NCBI GenBank assembly: GCA_018669475.1
Contig: JABHCC010000092.1
Coordinates: 1 to 35,048, forward strand
Origin: Bacteroidota bacterium
Lineage (GTDB): Bacteria; Bacteroidota; Bacteroidia; Bacteroidales; UBA12481
DNA length: 35,048 nucleotides
Direction of reading: 5' to 3'
Part shown: positions 8,311 to 16,036 of the stretch, piece after piece
How the letters are laid out: every line of letters begins with the position of its first letter
Position numbering within the stretch: the stretch's first letter is position 1
Notes under the pieces: generated by a model
Told to the model about the DNA's origin: nothing
Database searches by the model: none
What the model saw: the letters and a program-made list of their open reading frames with translations, nothing else
Program-made: the position numbers and the translations under genes

Positions 8311-9071
8311 CACAGATATCTTCGACGAACTATCTGAACGAACTGTTCGGCATTGGCATCCTCGTCTTTCCAATTAAATGTTTTTTTCAAATATTCCTGA
8401 GCGGCATCAAAATTGGGTAAATTATTCAGGACGGTGATGGTCGATTTAAACATGCCTGAGTCGTTATTGAACAATTCCCGGGTATACATGAAGCGGTCGT
8501 TAAGTCCGATCGCAACTAGAATATCAGTAACTGGCTGTGGGTTAGAAGTAGTTTTGGTTGAGCCTTTGGCTTTGCCATATATTTCGTTCACAGCTGATCC
8601 GGAAGCCTTGAGATGGTCCCCTAGGGGAGGATTGGGTGTGGGTGTGTGTGTGGGTGTGGGTGTGGGTGAAGTGGGTTTGGGTGTGTGTGTGTGTGTGTGT
8701 GTGGTGGGTTTGGGTGTTTGGGGGATTATAAATTGTGCTTGTGATGTTGGGGGGCGCTGTACTGGAGGTGCTGGTGCTTGTACTGGCGTCTTAGGTGTCT
8801 GAATTGGTGGCGGGGCAGTAATCTTTTTTACTGGCGGTGGATGTACTGCTTGCGGTCGGGGGATGGAGGGAGCCGGCTCAGGTGCAGGGACATCAGATTT
8901 TGAATCTATATTAAATAATAAGCCAGTCTCTTCGTAAAGATTTCTGATTTTCGACATGAAGATGTCAACATCGATGGTGTGAATTGGTCGGTTCTGGTCA
9001 AATTTGACAAGCAGAGTTTGCAGCTCATCGAGCTGGTGCTGTAACACTTTTAGTAATCCTGTTTTATTCAT
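8310..9071 (-). CDS. Conserved Bacteroidota protein with Pro/Thr-rich linker
   Basis: A 253-residue predicted soluble protein of unknown function. Residues 1-60 are a helical segment with no signal peptide. Residues about 65-160 form a low-complexity linker of Pro, Thr, His, Ala and Lys. Residues about 180-253 form a compact helical domain (IGLNDRFMYTRELF, then NWKDEDANAEQF and an RRRYL end) that I recall from hypothetical proteins across Bacteroidota. The linker is encoded partly by an AC dinucleotide tract (8681-8702). The stop overlaps the murF-alr start by one base (TGATG), so the two are probably cotranscribed and coupled. The link to cell-wall synthesis is inferred only from position. 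Confidence 0.85.
   Translation of the reverse strand: MNKTGLLKVLQHQLDELQTLLVKFDQNRPIHTIDVDIFMSKIRNLYEETGLLFNIDSKSDVPAPEPAPSIPRPQAVHPPPVKKITAPPPIQTPKTPVQAPAPPVQRPPTSQAQFIIPQTPKPTTHTHTHTPKPTSPTPTPTHTPTPNPPLGDHLKASGSAVNEIYGKAKGSTKTTSNPQPVTDILVAIGLNDRFMYTRELFNNDSGMFKSTITVLNNLPNFDAAQEYLKKTFNWKDEDANAEQFVQIVRRRYL
8631..8725. repeat. GT/AC-rich simple sequence repeat inside a gene
   Basis: A strongly strand-biased G/T tract (plus strand) includes an uninterrupted (GT)11 at 8681-8702 and shorter GT and GGGTGT runs at 8637-8668. On the coding strand it is AC/CCCAC-rich and encodes alternating Thr-His and Pro-Thr residues. Dinucleotide units are not multiples of three, so slippage would shift the frame. 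Confidence 0.9.
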
Positions 9072-9139
9072 GAATGCAATAAGTTTTCAACAATGAAACA
9101 TTTTCATCCGGAGAAGAAACGGTGACCCGGGAATTCTCC

Positions 9140-9147
9140 TATTTTTG
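9140..9147 (+). promoter_or_regulatory. Bacteroidota -7 box upstream of tdk
   Basis: TATTTTTG fits TAnnTTTG. It would start transcription near 9151 and give a leader of about 38 bases before the ATG at 9189. I saw no convincing -33 TTG, and the box is partly a T-run, so this is tentative. Confidence 0.35.
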
Positions 9148-9188
9148 TAAAATTAACGATAGTTCCTTAATTCTGGTATATATTGGAA

Positions 9189-9779
9189 ATGTTCCTCGAA
9201 AAATCTCGTACACCAATTGAGCGAAGAGGCTGGATCGAAGTGATAGCCGGATCTATGTTTTCAGGGAAAACTGAAGAGTTAATCCGGAGACTGAATCGGG
9301 CAAGAATCGCTCGCCAAAGGGTTGAAATATTCAAACCCAGTATAGATATCCGCTATTCTGAAGAAGAAGTGGTGTCACATGATTCAAATTCAATACGTTC
9401 AACTCCTGTGTCAACAGCTGCAAATATTCTGCTGATGGTGAGTGAGGTGGATGTGGTTGGCGTAGATGAGGCCCAGTTTTTTGATAAAGGATTGGTGGAA
9501 GTGTGCGATCAGCTTGCCAACCAGGGAGTAAGAGTGATTGTGGCTGGACTGGATATGGATTTCAGGGGTATACCTTTCGGACCAATACCTGATTTATTAG
9601 CTATTGCCGAATATGTGACTAAGGTGCATGCCATTTGTATGCGATGCGGACAGCTGGCTCAGTATTCGCATAGAAAAATTGCTAATGAGAAATTAGTTTT
9701 ACTGGGTGAGACTGATAATTATGAGCCTTTATGCAGGGAGTGTTATAGCGCAGCTTATAAAGGGAGTGGCAATGAGTAA
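9189..9779 (+). CDS. tdk: Thymidine kinase
   Basis: A 196-residue type II (TK1-like) thymidine kinase, which phosphorylates thymidine to dTMP in the salvage pathway. The P-loop GSMFSGKT is at residues 21-28, the magnesium-binding segment is VDEAQFF, and the lasso/zinc domain shows CMRCG and CREC pairs. A longer frame begins at a TTG at 9183, but the ATG at 9189 is the likelier start. Its last codons overlap the start of rsmI by 8 bases (ATG at 9772, tdk TAA at 9777-9779), so the two genes form an operon. Confidence 0.96.
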   Translation: MFLEKSRTPIERRGWIEVIAGSMFSGKTEELIRRLNRARIARQRVEIFKPSIDIRYSEEEVVSHDSNSIRSTPVSTAANILLMVSEVDVVGVDEAQFFDKGLVEVCDQLANQGVRVIVAGLDMDFRGIPFGPIPDLLAIAEYVTKVHAICMRCGQLAQYSHRKIANEKLVLLGETDNYEPLCRECYSAAYKGSGNE

Positions 9780-10470
9780 ACTATATCTGGTTCCAACCCC
9801 AATTGGCAATCTTGAAGATATGAGTTTCAGGGCAGTCAGAATTTTAAAGGAAGTAAATTTTATTCTGGCTGAAGATACGCGTACCAGCAAAAAACTGATG
9901 CAGCATTATCAAATTGAGACTTCTTTGTCGCCTTACCATAAATTCAATGAGCATAAACAGCTTGAAACTCTGGTTAAGAGAATCTCTGTTGCCGAATCAG
10001 TAGCATTAATCTCTGATGCAGGTACACCAGGAATTTCTGATCCCGGATTCTTAATTGTTCGTGAATGCATTCAGGCAGGTGTGGATATTGAATGTTTGCC
10101 TGGTGCTACTGCTCTTATTCCGGCTCTTGTGGACTCTGGCTTACCCAATGACCGGTTTATCTTCGAGGGTTTTCTTCCCCATAAGAAGGGACGTAAAAAG
10201 CGCATTGACCGTCTTACAGATGAAGACCGAACGCTGGTGTTTTACGAATCGCCCCATCGCCTGGTTAAAACCCTTAATCAATTGGCCGATGCCCTGGGTA
10301 ATGATCGTCAGGCTGCTGTTGCACGTGAATTGACAAAAATATATGAAGAGGTGAGAAGAAACAGCCTTTCAGAGCTGGCCGCATATTACACCACACACCC
10401 TCCTAAAGGGGAAATCGTGCTGGTAGTAAAGGGTTTAGTGAAAAAACAATCTCAATCTTCTGACTCATAG
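9772..10470 (+). CDS. rsmI: 16S rRNA (cytidine-1402-2'-O)-methyltransferase
   Basis: A 232-residue enzyme that 2'-O-methylates C1402 in the decoding centre of 16S rRNA using S-adenosylmethionine. Family motifs occur in order: [12 protein letters not shown] at the N-terminus, [34 protein letters not shown], the [12 protein letters not shown] basic stretch, FYESPHRL and [10 protein letters not shown]. The ATG at 9772 is chosen because it starts exactly at the conserved MSKLYLVP beginning and has AAAGGGAG just upstream; the 22 further codons of open frame lie inside tdk. Its 3' end overlaps the convergent rmuC end by 19 bases. Confidence 0.96.
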   Translation: MSKLYLVPTPIGNLEDMSFRAVRILKEVNFILAEDTRTSKKLMQHYQIETSLSPYHKFNEHKQLETLVKRISVAESVALISDAGTPGISDPGFLIVRECIQAGVDIECLPGATALIPALVDSGLPNDRFIFEGFLPHKKGRKKRIDRLTDEDRTLVFYESPHRLVKTLNQLADALGNDRQAAVARELTKIYEEVRRNSLSELAAYYTTHPPKGEIVLVVKGLVKKQSQSSDS

Positions 10471-11807
10471 TCCTCAAAGCTGGCAGGTAATTTCTTGTTA
10501 CCACTTTTCGAACGAACACCCATTTTTTTCAGGTTTTCAACTTTTGATATCAGATTGCCCCGCCCGGTTTTGAGCTTCTTCATCGAATCATCATACATGC
10601 GCCGGGCTCCGTCAAGACGCTCGCCCAGCTTATCCAGATCATCCAGAAAACTAACAAACTTGTCATAAAGCTTTGCTCCTTCTTCAGCGATTTTTACAGC
10701 ATGCTTTGTCTGATTCTCCTGTTTCCAGATTGAAGCTATTGTCATGAGAGTGGCCAGCAGAGTGGTCGGGCTAACGATTACAATATGTCTCTCCCAGGCT
10801 TCATTAAATAATCCGGGATCTTCCTTTACCGCAATGCTGAATGAAGCTTCCATTGGCATAAACAGCAGTACAAAATCAGGCGATTGTATACCTTTTGCAT
10901 TCTGATAATTTTTCTCAGAGAGCTCTTTCACATGACGCTTAATAGAGCCCAGATGCTCCTTGATATGAGTTTTCTGCTCCTCAGTATCTTCAGTGCTGAG
11001 ATACTGATTATATGCGATCAGAGATACTTTTGAGTCAACCAGGATATGTTTATTATCCGGGAGGTGAATAATCACATCAGGTTGAATTCTACGTCCGTCA
11101 TCGGTGAGCAGTGATTCCTGAGTTGTATATTCTTCATCCTTGTTCAAACCCGACCGCTCCAGAATGCGTTCCAGAATCATTTCGCCCCAGTTCCCCTGTT
11201 TCTTCACATCACCTTTTAATGCACGGGTAAGGTTATTGGCTTCTTCAGATATTTTGACATTCAGATCCTGCAGTTTCTTCAATTCAGCCTGAAGGTCGGT
11301 TTGATCTTTCAGACTTTTCTGATAAGTGTCCTCTACCCGTTTCTCAAAACCACTTATCTGATCTTTAAATGGCACCAGAATCTCATTCAAGCGCACAGAA
11401 TTCTGCTCAGTGAATTTCCTGGTTTTCTCGTCAAGAATATCATTAGCCAGATTCTTGAATTCGATTTGAAGGGTTTTTCTGGTTTTGTCAAATTCCTCAG
11501 TCTGTTTACCCAGCTTCTCTTTCAGAAAAAGGAGATTTTCGTTTTTTGAAACCAGGTCTTTATGCAGTTCAAGGTTCTCACGATTTATTCCTTCAATTTT
11601 TTTCTCCTGCCGGATGGTTTCTTCCTCGAAATTATTCTTTTGAGTCTGAATCCTGAAAATTTCCATTTCCAAATCTCGTACTCTTAATCGCAGATCGGGT
11701 TGAGTCTGATCTGGCTTTGACTTCCCTGTTCTTTTGATCAGAATATAGGCCAGAAGAAAAATCAGAATACCGGCTGCTAAGCCCAGAACAAATGAAATCA
11801 GGTCCAT
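10452..11807 (-). CDS. rmuC: RmuC family DNA recombination protein
   Basis: A 451-residue membrane-anchored protein. A transmembrane helix spans about residues 4-24 (ISFVLGLAAGILIFLLAYIL), followed by a long heptad-rich coiled coil (about 35-200) and the RmuC nuclease-like domain (about 205-400), including KKQGNWGE, ERILERSGL, QPDVIIHLPD, VDSKVSL and LLFMPMEASF. In E. coli RmuC limits recombination at inverted repeats; the biochemical role is inferred from the family. The gene is monocistronic, with a -7 box at 11834-11841, and overlaps the rsmI end by 19 bases. Confidence 0.93.
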   Translation of the reverse strand: MDLISFVLGLAAGILIFLLAYILIKRTGKSKPDQTQPDLRLRVRDLEMEIFRIQTQKNNFEEETIRQEKKIEGINRENLELHKDLVSKNENLLFLKEKLGKQTEEFDKTRKTLQIEFKNLANDILDEKTRKFTEQNSVRLNEILVPFKDQISGFEKRVEDTYQKSLKDQTDLQAELKKLQDLNVKISEEANNLTRALKGDVKKQGNWGEMILERILERSGLNKDEEYTTQESLLTDDGRRIQPDVIIHLPDNKHILVDSKVSLIAYNQYLSTEDTEEQKTHIKEHLGSIKRHVKELSEKNYQNAKGIQSPDFVLLFMPMEASFSIAVKEDPGLFNEAWERHIVIVSPTTLLATLMTIASIWKQENQTKHAVKIAEEGAKLYDKFVSFLDDLDKLGERLDGARRMYDDSMKKLKTGRGNLISKVENLKKMGVRSKSGNKKLPASFEDYESED

Positions 11808-11833
11808 AGTCGCTGAATTAGAATTTTAAATAA

Positions 11834-11866
11834 CAAAACTAAACAATTCGGAGGATAGAATAGCAA
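11834..11866 (-). promoter_or_regulatory. Bacteroidota-type promoter for rmuC
   Basis: The minus-strand -7 box TAGTTTTG (11834-11841) fits TAnnTTTG. A TTG (11864-11866) lies 22 bases upstream, slightly long for the -33 element. The predicted leader is about 23 bases. Confidence 0.45.
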
Positions 11867-11894
11867 CATGTGCTTAAGCTAATACGCTAAAAAA

Positions 11895-13160
11895 TCAGGT
11901 TTTCAGTTTCTTCTTTTTGGCAGCAGGGAAGAGCACATTATTTAGGATCAGACGATAACCGGGAGAATTTGGATACAAATCAAGGTCAGTTGGTTCATCT
12001 CCTACCAGATGCCGGTAGTCTTCAGGATCATGACCTCCATAGAAGGTCCAGGTACCCTGACCTAATTCACCGTGAACATAGCGTGCTTCATTCGCAGATG
12101 CATTTTCGCCAAGGATTTTTATGGTGGGCTTAATGTAATCTTTTATGAAAGAGGTTGTTTGGCCCATAAATCCTTTTATAATCTCGGTATGATTCTGGCA
12201 CAGCATGGTAGGTACGGGATCCCATTTGGCTGAGAAATCAAAAAGAGTAAAATAATCCTGGTTCTGAGGAATCCGTCTATCCTGAGTCGCATCAATATCT
12301 GAATACTCATATTCAAAAGGATCTTCGAAAATCGTGAAATTCTGGAAAGCGAGTGTTTTACTATAGTCCAGATTTTTTTGATAATCAGGATCGGCCGGGT
12401 CGCCATCATACATTGTTTCGCATATATCCAGTCCCTCGGCCGCCAGTGCTATATCAAATGAATCGGCACCTGAGCACATGGCAAATAGAAATCCCCCCGC
12501 AGCCACATAGGCTTTGATAGCTTTGGCTACGTACAATTTCATCTGAGAAACTTTTGCAAATCCATATTTTGCCGCCAATAATTCATTATCACTGACTTGT
12601 TTCTGGTACCAGGCCATATGATTGAATGTTCGATAAAATTTGCCATACTGTCCTGTAAAATCTTCATGATGAAGGTGAACCCAGTCGTAGCCCTGCAGAT
12701 TGCCTTCAATAATTTCCCCATCATACAACCTTTCATATGGTATTTCAGCATATTCCAAAGCCATCATCACAGCATCATCCCATGGTTGTTTTCCTTCAGG
12801 AGCATATACAGCAATTTTAGGGGCTTTTTCGAGCTTTACTACCTCCATATTGATATCGGGACGGCTGATCTCATTGAGGATAGCAGCCCTGCGAGCATCA
12901 GATATGATCTCAGCCTTAACATTACGGAGTGCACATTCTTTTTGTATCTCAGGAGTAAATGGAATGAGGAAGCTTCCTCCTTCGTAATTGAGCAGCCACT
13001 CAACAGTAACTTGATTTTCAAGTGACCAGAAAGCAACTCCATAAGCTTTAAGATGATTAGATTGTTCCTTCTCCATGCTTATCAAAAGAAAGGCTCCCTC
13101 CGAAGATACCGGTGTAAGCAAGGCCATTGACAGGAGGAGAATCAGGAATTTAAAACGCAT
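11895..13160 (-). CDS. Exported protein of the 'asparagine synthetase B'-labelled family
   Basis: A 421-residue protein with an N-terminal signal peptide (hydrophobic core about 5-17). I recall close relatives in Bacteroidota databases under the name asparagine synthetase B. The sequence does not support that activity: there is no N-terminal Cys2 amidotransferase nucleophile and no PP-loop ATP site, and it is exported. It does show AGGFLFAMCSG with Cys229, like the nucleophile elbow of class I amidotransferase-like folds, plus conserved-looking HLHHEDFTG (163-171) and YGGHDPEDYRHL near residue 385. A hydrolase-like periplasmic role is inference. The ATG at 13160 is preferred over the in-frame TTG at 13166; it overlaps the dnaB stop by 11 bases, so it is probably cotranscribed with dnaB. 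Confidence 0.8.
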   Translation of the reverse strand: MRFKFLILLLSMALLTPVSSEGAFLLISMEKEQSNHLKAYGVAFWSLENQVTVEWLLNYEGGSFLIPFTPEIQKECALRNVKAEIISDARRAAILNEISRPDINMEVVKLEKAPKIAVYAPEGKQPWDDAVMMALEYAEIPYERLYDGEIIEGNLQGYDWVHLHHEDFTGQYGKFYRTFNHMAWYQKQVSDNELLAAKYGFAKVSQMKLYVAKAIKAYVAAGGFLFAMCSGADSFDIALAAEGLDICETMYDGDPADPDYQKNLDYSKTLAFQNFTIFEDPFEYEYSDIDATQDRRIPQNQDYFTLFDFSAKWDPVPTMLCQNHTEIIKGFMGQTTSFIKDYIKPTIKILGENASANEARYVHGELGQGTWTFYGGHDPEDYRHLVGDEPTDLDLYPNSPGYRLILNNVLFPAAKKKKLKT

Positions 13161-14670
13161 CTTCAAAATCTCTGTTTGGTGAAAGTAAATCCTCAGCAGG
13201 TTTCAGTTGATCTCCATCATTCATTTTCGATCCCATGGTTAGGGAGCCACTGTCCACACCATCGAATCCGGCAATAAATTCTTCATCCAGATCAGTAAAT
13301 TTAGCCAGTTCATCTTTGAATTTGAGCTGAACATCCCCTACTGAACCATTACGATGCTTGGCTATGATAATCTCAGCCATTCCTTTGGTGGAATTTCCTT
13401 CAGCGTCCTGCAGTAATCCGAATCGTTCAGGACGATGAATAAACAGAACAAGGTCAGCATCCTGTTCAATAGCTCCTGACTCTCGAAGGTCAGATAGTTG
13501 AGGACGTTTGTCACCCGAACGCAGTTCAACTGAGCGGTTAAGCTGCGAGAGTGCAATGATTGGTATGTCTAATTCTTTTGCAATAGCTTTCAGTGAGCGC
13601 GATATGGTACTTACCTCCTGTTCACGGTTTCCTGAGCTATCGGTAGGTCCTGACATAAGCTGCAGGTAGTCAACAATGAGTAGTTGAATATCATATTGGA
13701 TTTTCAATCTCCTTGCTTTTGCACGTAGTTCAAAAACCGATATCGCAGGAGTATCATCAATCAATATTGGGGCATCAACCAGATGCTTCAATTTAATCTC
13801 CAGTTGTTCCCATTCGTATTTTTTGAGGTTCCCATTTCTGATTTTCTCGGATGGTAATTCTGTTTCACTAACTATCATCCTGTTAACCAGTTGAATACTC
13901 GACATCTCTAATGAGAAAATTGCTACAGCTTTTTCATGATCCACTGCCATATTACGCATCATAGTCAGAACAAATGCTGTTTTACCCATTGATGGTCTGG
14001 CTGCAATAATAATGAGGTCAGATGGTTGCCAGCCCGAGGTTATACGGTCGAGCCTGATAAATCCTGATGGTACTCCGCTGAAGCCTTCTTCGCGACCCGA
14101 TAATTCTTCAATTCTCTTTAGTGCCTGATCAATTACAGCATCAATCTTCTGGGTTTCCTTCTTGATATTACCCATGGCCACATCGAAAAGCTGACCTTCA
14201 GCAAAATCGATCAGGTCATCAACATCAATGGTATTGTCGAAAGCTTTTTCCTGTACTTCAGAAGAAATTCTGATAAGCTCACGTTGAATATACTTCTGGG
14301 TGATAATCCGCGCATGAAACTCAATATGGGCAGCTGATGCTACTTTGTTGGTTAGCTGTGTCAGGAAATACGGACCTCCTATCTGATCGAGCTTTTCGTT
14401 TTTCCTCAGCTCTTCGGTAACAGTTAGCAAATCAATTGGCTGGAGTTTTTTCGAAAGTTCCAGAATCGCTTCAAATATTATCTTGTGAGTATCCTTGTAA
14501 AAGCATGCTGCAGTTATTATGTCAATTACTGATACAATGGCATCCTTTTCAAGCATTATTGCTCCAATAACGGCTTCTTCAAGATCAACTGCCTGGGGAG
14601 GAACTTTACCTAATTCCTGTACAAGATCTTTAATTTTTTTTGATGTATCCGGTGCTTTCTTCTGTGCCAT
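13150..14670 (-). CDS. dnaB: Replicative DNA helicase DnaB
   Basis: A 506-residue hexameric helicase that unwinds the replication fork and recruits primase. The N-terminal helical domain (about 25-130) starts with VPPQAVDLEEAVIGAIMLE. The RecA-like C-terminal domain has Walker A ARPSMGKT (224-231), LLIVDYLQLM as Walker B/H2, the SQLNRSVE motif, and DLRESGAIEQDAD with the arginine-finger region. There is no intein. The start is an ATG with AAGGAG spaced 5 bases upstream. A -7-like CACCTTTG, one mismatch from consensus, lies about 20 bases upstream. The acidic tail of about 45 residues after the ATPase core is variable in the family. Confidence 0.97.
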   Translation of the reverse strand: MAQKKAPDTSKKIKDLVQELGKVPPQAVDLEEAVIGAIMLEKDAIVSVIDIITAACFYKDTHKIIFEAILELSKKLQPIDLLTVTEELRKNEKLDQIGGPYFLTQLTNKVASAAHIEFHARIITQKYIQRELIRISSEVQEKAFDNTIDVDDLIDFAEGQLFDVAMGNIKKETQKIDAVIDQALKRIEELSGREEGFSGVPSGFIRLDRITSGWQPSDLIIIAARPSMGKTAFVLTMMRNMAVDHEKAVAIFSLEMSSIQLVNRMIVSETELPSEKIRNGNLKKYEWEQLEIKLKHLVDAPILIDDTPAISVFELRAKARRLKIQYDIQLLIVDYLQLMSGPTDSSGNREQEVSTISRSLKAIAKELDIPIIALSQLNRSVELRSGDKRPQLSDLRESGAIEQDADLVLFIHRPERFGLLQDAEGNSTKGMAEIIIAKHRNGSVGDVQLKFKDELAKFTDLDEEFIAGFDGVDSGSLTMGSKMNDGDQLKPAEDLLSPNRDFEDAF

Positions 14671-14760
14671 TTTTCTCCTTCGTGAGGTGCAAAGGTGCTA
14701 AAGAAAATTACTAAAAAAAATACTTACATTCGGGATTGTTGATAAGTAAGGCCAATAATA

Positions 14761-15585
14761 ATGATACTGTATCCACCTGCAAAGATAAATCTGGGTTTAA
14801 GAGTAGTAAATCGCCGTGAGGACGGATTCCACAATATTGAAACGGTCTTCTATCCGACAGGTCTGACTGATATTCTTGAGTTCCTGCCGGATAAGACCGG
14901 TGCATTGAAGGAGGACAGGCTGAGCATCACGGGCTTACCAGTACCTGGTTTAGTTGATGAGAATTTACTTATCAAAGCCTGCCGGATGTTAAGGGAAAGA
15001 GTTGAATTGCCATATTTAATGATTCATCTGCACAAGAGGATTCCCATGGGGGCCGGGCTTGGGGGCGGATCTTCAGATGCAGCTTTTCTGTTGACGGGAT
15101 TCAATCAATTGTCAGAATATCACTTGCCAGATGATGAACTGGAAGGAATTGCTCTAAAATTAGGGAGTGATTGTCCTTTTTTCCTACACCCGCGAGCCAG
15201 TTATGGTCAGGGAAGGGGAGAGGTACTGGAAGCTGTGCATGTTGATTTGGCTGGATATTATTTGTATCTGTTAAATCCAGGCATCCATGTTTCTACAGGG
15301 GAGGCCTACGCTGCTGTTGATCACAGCGGATCGGCTGGTGACTGGGTCAGGGTTTTGCAAGAGTCACCTGATAAATGGAGGGATGAGATTGTGAATGCTT
15401 TTGAGAAGTCTGTTTTTAAAACATATCCGGAAATTGAGGCAATAAAATCAGGACTATATGAAGCCGGGGCTGTTTTTGCTTCCATGTCGGGAAGCGGGTC
15501 ATCAGTATTTGGTATTTTCAAAAAGGGGGGAAATCTTCCTGATCATCTTCAGGAAATCTGTATCTGGCAAGAGTTCATCCGGTAG
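14761..15585 (+). CDS. ispE: 4-diphosphocytidyl-2-C-methyl-D-erythritol kinase
   Basis: A 274-residue GHMP kinase that phosphorylates CDP-ME in the non-mevalonate (MEP) isoprenoid pathway. It begins PPAKINLGL with the conserved lysine at residue 8; the GHMP ATP motif PMGAGLGGGSSDAAF is at 95-109; the catalytic aspartate lies in LGSDCPFF (Asp137); the C-terminal glycine motif is SGSGSSVFG. It is transcribed divergently from dnaB with a 90-base gap and ends in a bidirectional terminator. No clear -7 box is visible in the gap. Confidence 0.96.
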   Translation: MILYPPAKINLGLRVVNRREDGFHNIETVFYPTGLTDILEFLPDKTGALKEDRLSITGLPVPGLVDENLLIKACRMLRERVELPYLMIHLHKRIPMGAGLGGGSSDAAFLLTGFNQLSEYHLPDDELEGIALKLGSDCPFFLHPRASYGQGRGEVLEAVHVDLAGYYLYLLNPGIHVSTGEAYAAVDHSGSAGDWVRVLQESPDKWRDEIVNAFEKSVFKTYPEIEAIKSGLYEAGAVFASMSGSGSSVFGIFKKGGNLPDHLQEICIWQEFIR

Positions 15586-15592
15586 GATAAAA

Positions 15593-15619
15593 AAAACCGC
15601 CTGAAAACAGACGGTTTTT
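15593..15619. terminator. Bidirectional terminator between ispE and the biotin carrier gene
   Basis: AAAACCGCCTG (15593-15603) pairs with CAGACGGTTTT (15608-15618) around an AAAA loop, with one C-A mismatch. A-rich and T-rich flanks give a T-tract on both strands. It begins 7 bases after the ispE stop and lies 19 bases past the stop of the opposing gene. Confidence 0.85.
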
Positions 15620-15637
15620 CTTATATATCAATCTACA

Positions 15638-16021
15638 TTATTTTTGTCGTGTTTTCGAGCTTTTTGACCGTGTTTTAGTCTTTTCGGGTAAATCGCTCAG
15701 CTCAATAAGAAGTTCTGCTCTGGGTACAATTACTCCTTCTTCCACAAGAATTTTCGATACAATACCCGCTTTTGGAGAATTGATACGATTTTTCATTTTC
15801 ATGGCTTCCAGTATATACAAGCATTTTCCTTCTGAAACCTTCTGGCCTACTTTAACGCACATCTTCGCAACCGTTCCCGGAATCGGAGATGTAATCATAT
15901 TCGGATCATTTGGTACCCACGGTTTCCGTTCAGTGAACTTCTTTGTCAGGGCGGTACGATACCGGGTCCCTTCAACATTGAAATAATGAAAGTGCTGGTT
16001 ATTATCTTTTTTTGAAGTCAT
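15638..16021 (-). CDS. Biotin carboxyl carrier protein (biotinyl-binding)
   Basis: A 127-residue carrier protein whose biotinylated lysine shuttles carboxyl groups between carboxylase subunits. The biotin site is EAMKM with Lys75, preceded by the hammerhead-fold pattern ITSPIPGTVAKM and followed by INSPKAGIV. About 35 N-terminal residues and a basic C-terminal tail (KTRSKSSKTRQK) flank the domain. It starts 15 bases after the carboxylase beta subunit stop and is almost certainly cotranscribed with it. No biotin carboxylase gene is adjacent, so this subunit must be encoded elsewhere. Confidence 0.92.
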   Translation of the reverse strand: MTSKKDNNQHFHYFNVEGTRYRTALTKKFTERKPWVPNDPNMITSPIPGTVAKMCVKVGQKVSEGKCLYILEAMKMKNRINSPKAGIVSKILVEEGVIVPRAELLIELSDLPEKTKTRSKSSKTRQK

Positions 16022-16036
16022 ACCAGATACTTTAAA

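Noticed and set aside
8311-8373. N-terminal extension of murF-alr by 21 codons
   Set aside because: The extra residues (rich in Arg, Cys and Ser) do not resemble MurF starts and lie inside the upstream gene; the ATG at 8310 fits both the family and the TGATG coupling.
8413-8802. Open frame of 129 codons on the plus strand opposite the proline-rich gene
   Set aside because: It is open because the GT repeat has no stop in this frame; the Gly/Val/Cys-rich product is a shadow of the real minus-strand gene.
12597-13025. Open frame of 142 codons on the plus strand opposite the 'asparagine synthetase B'-like gene
   Set aside because: It is antisense to a gene with a signal peptide and family match, has no start context and no recognisable product.
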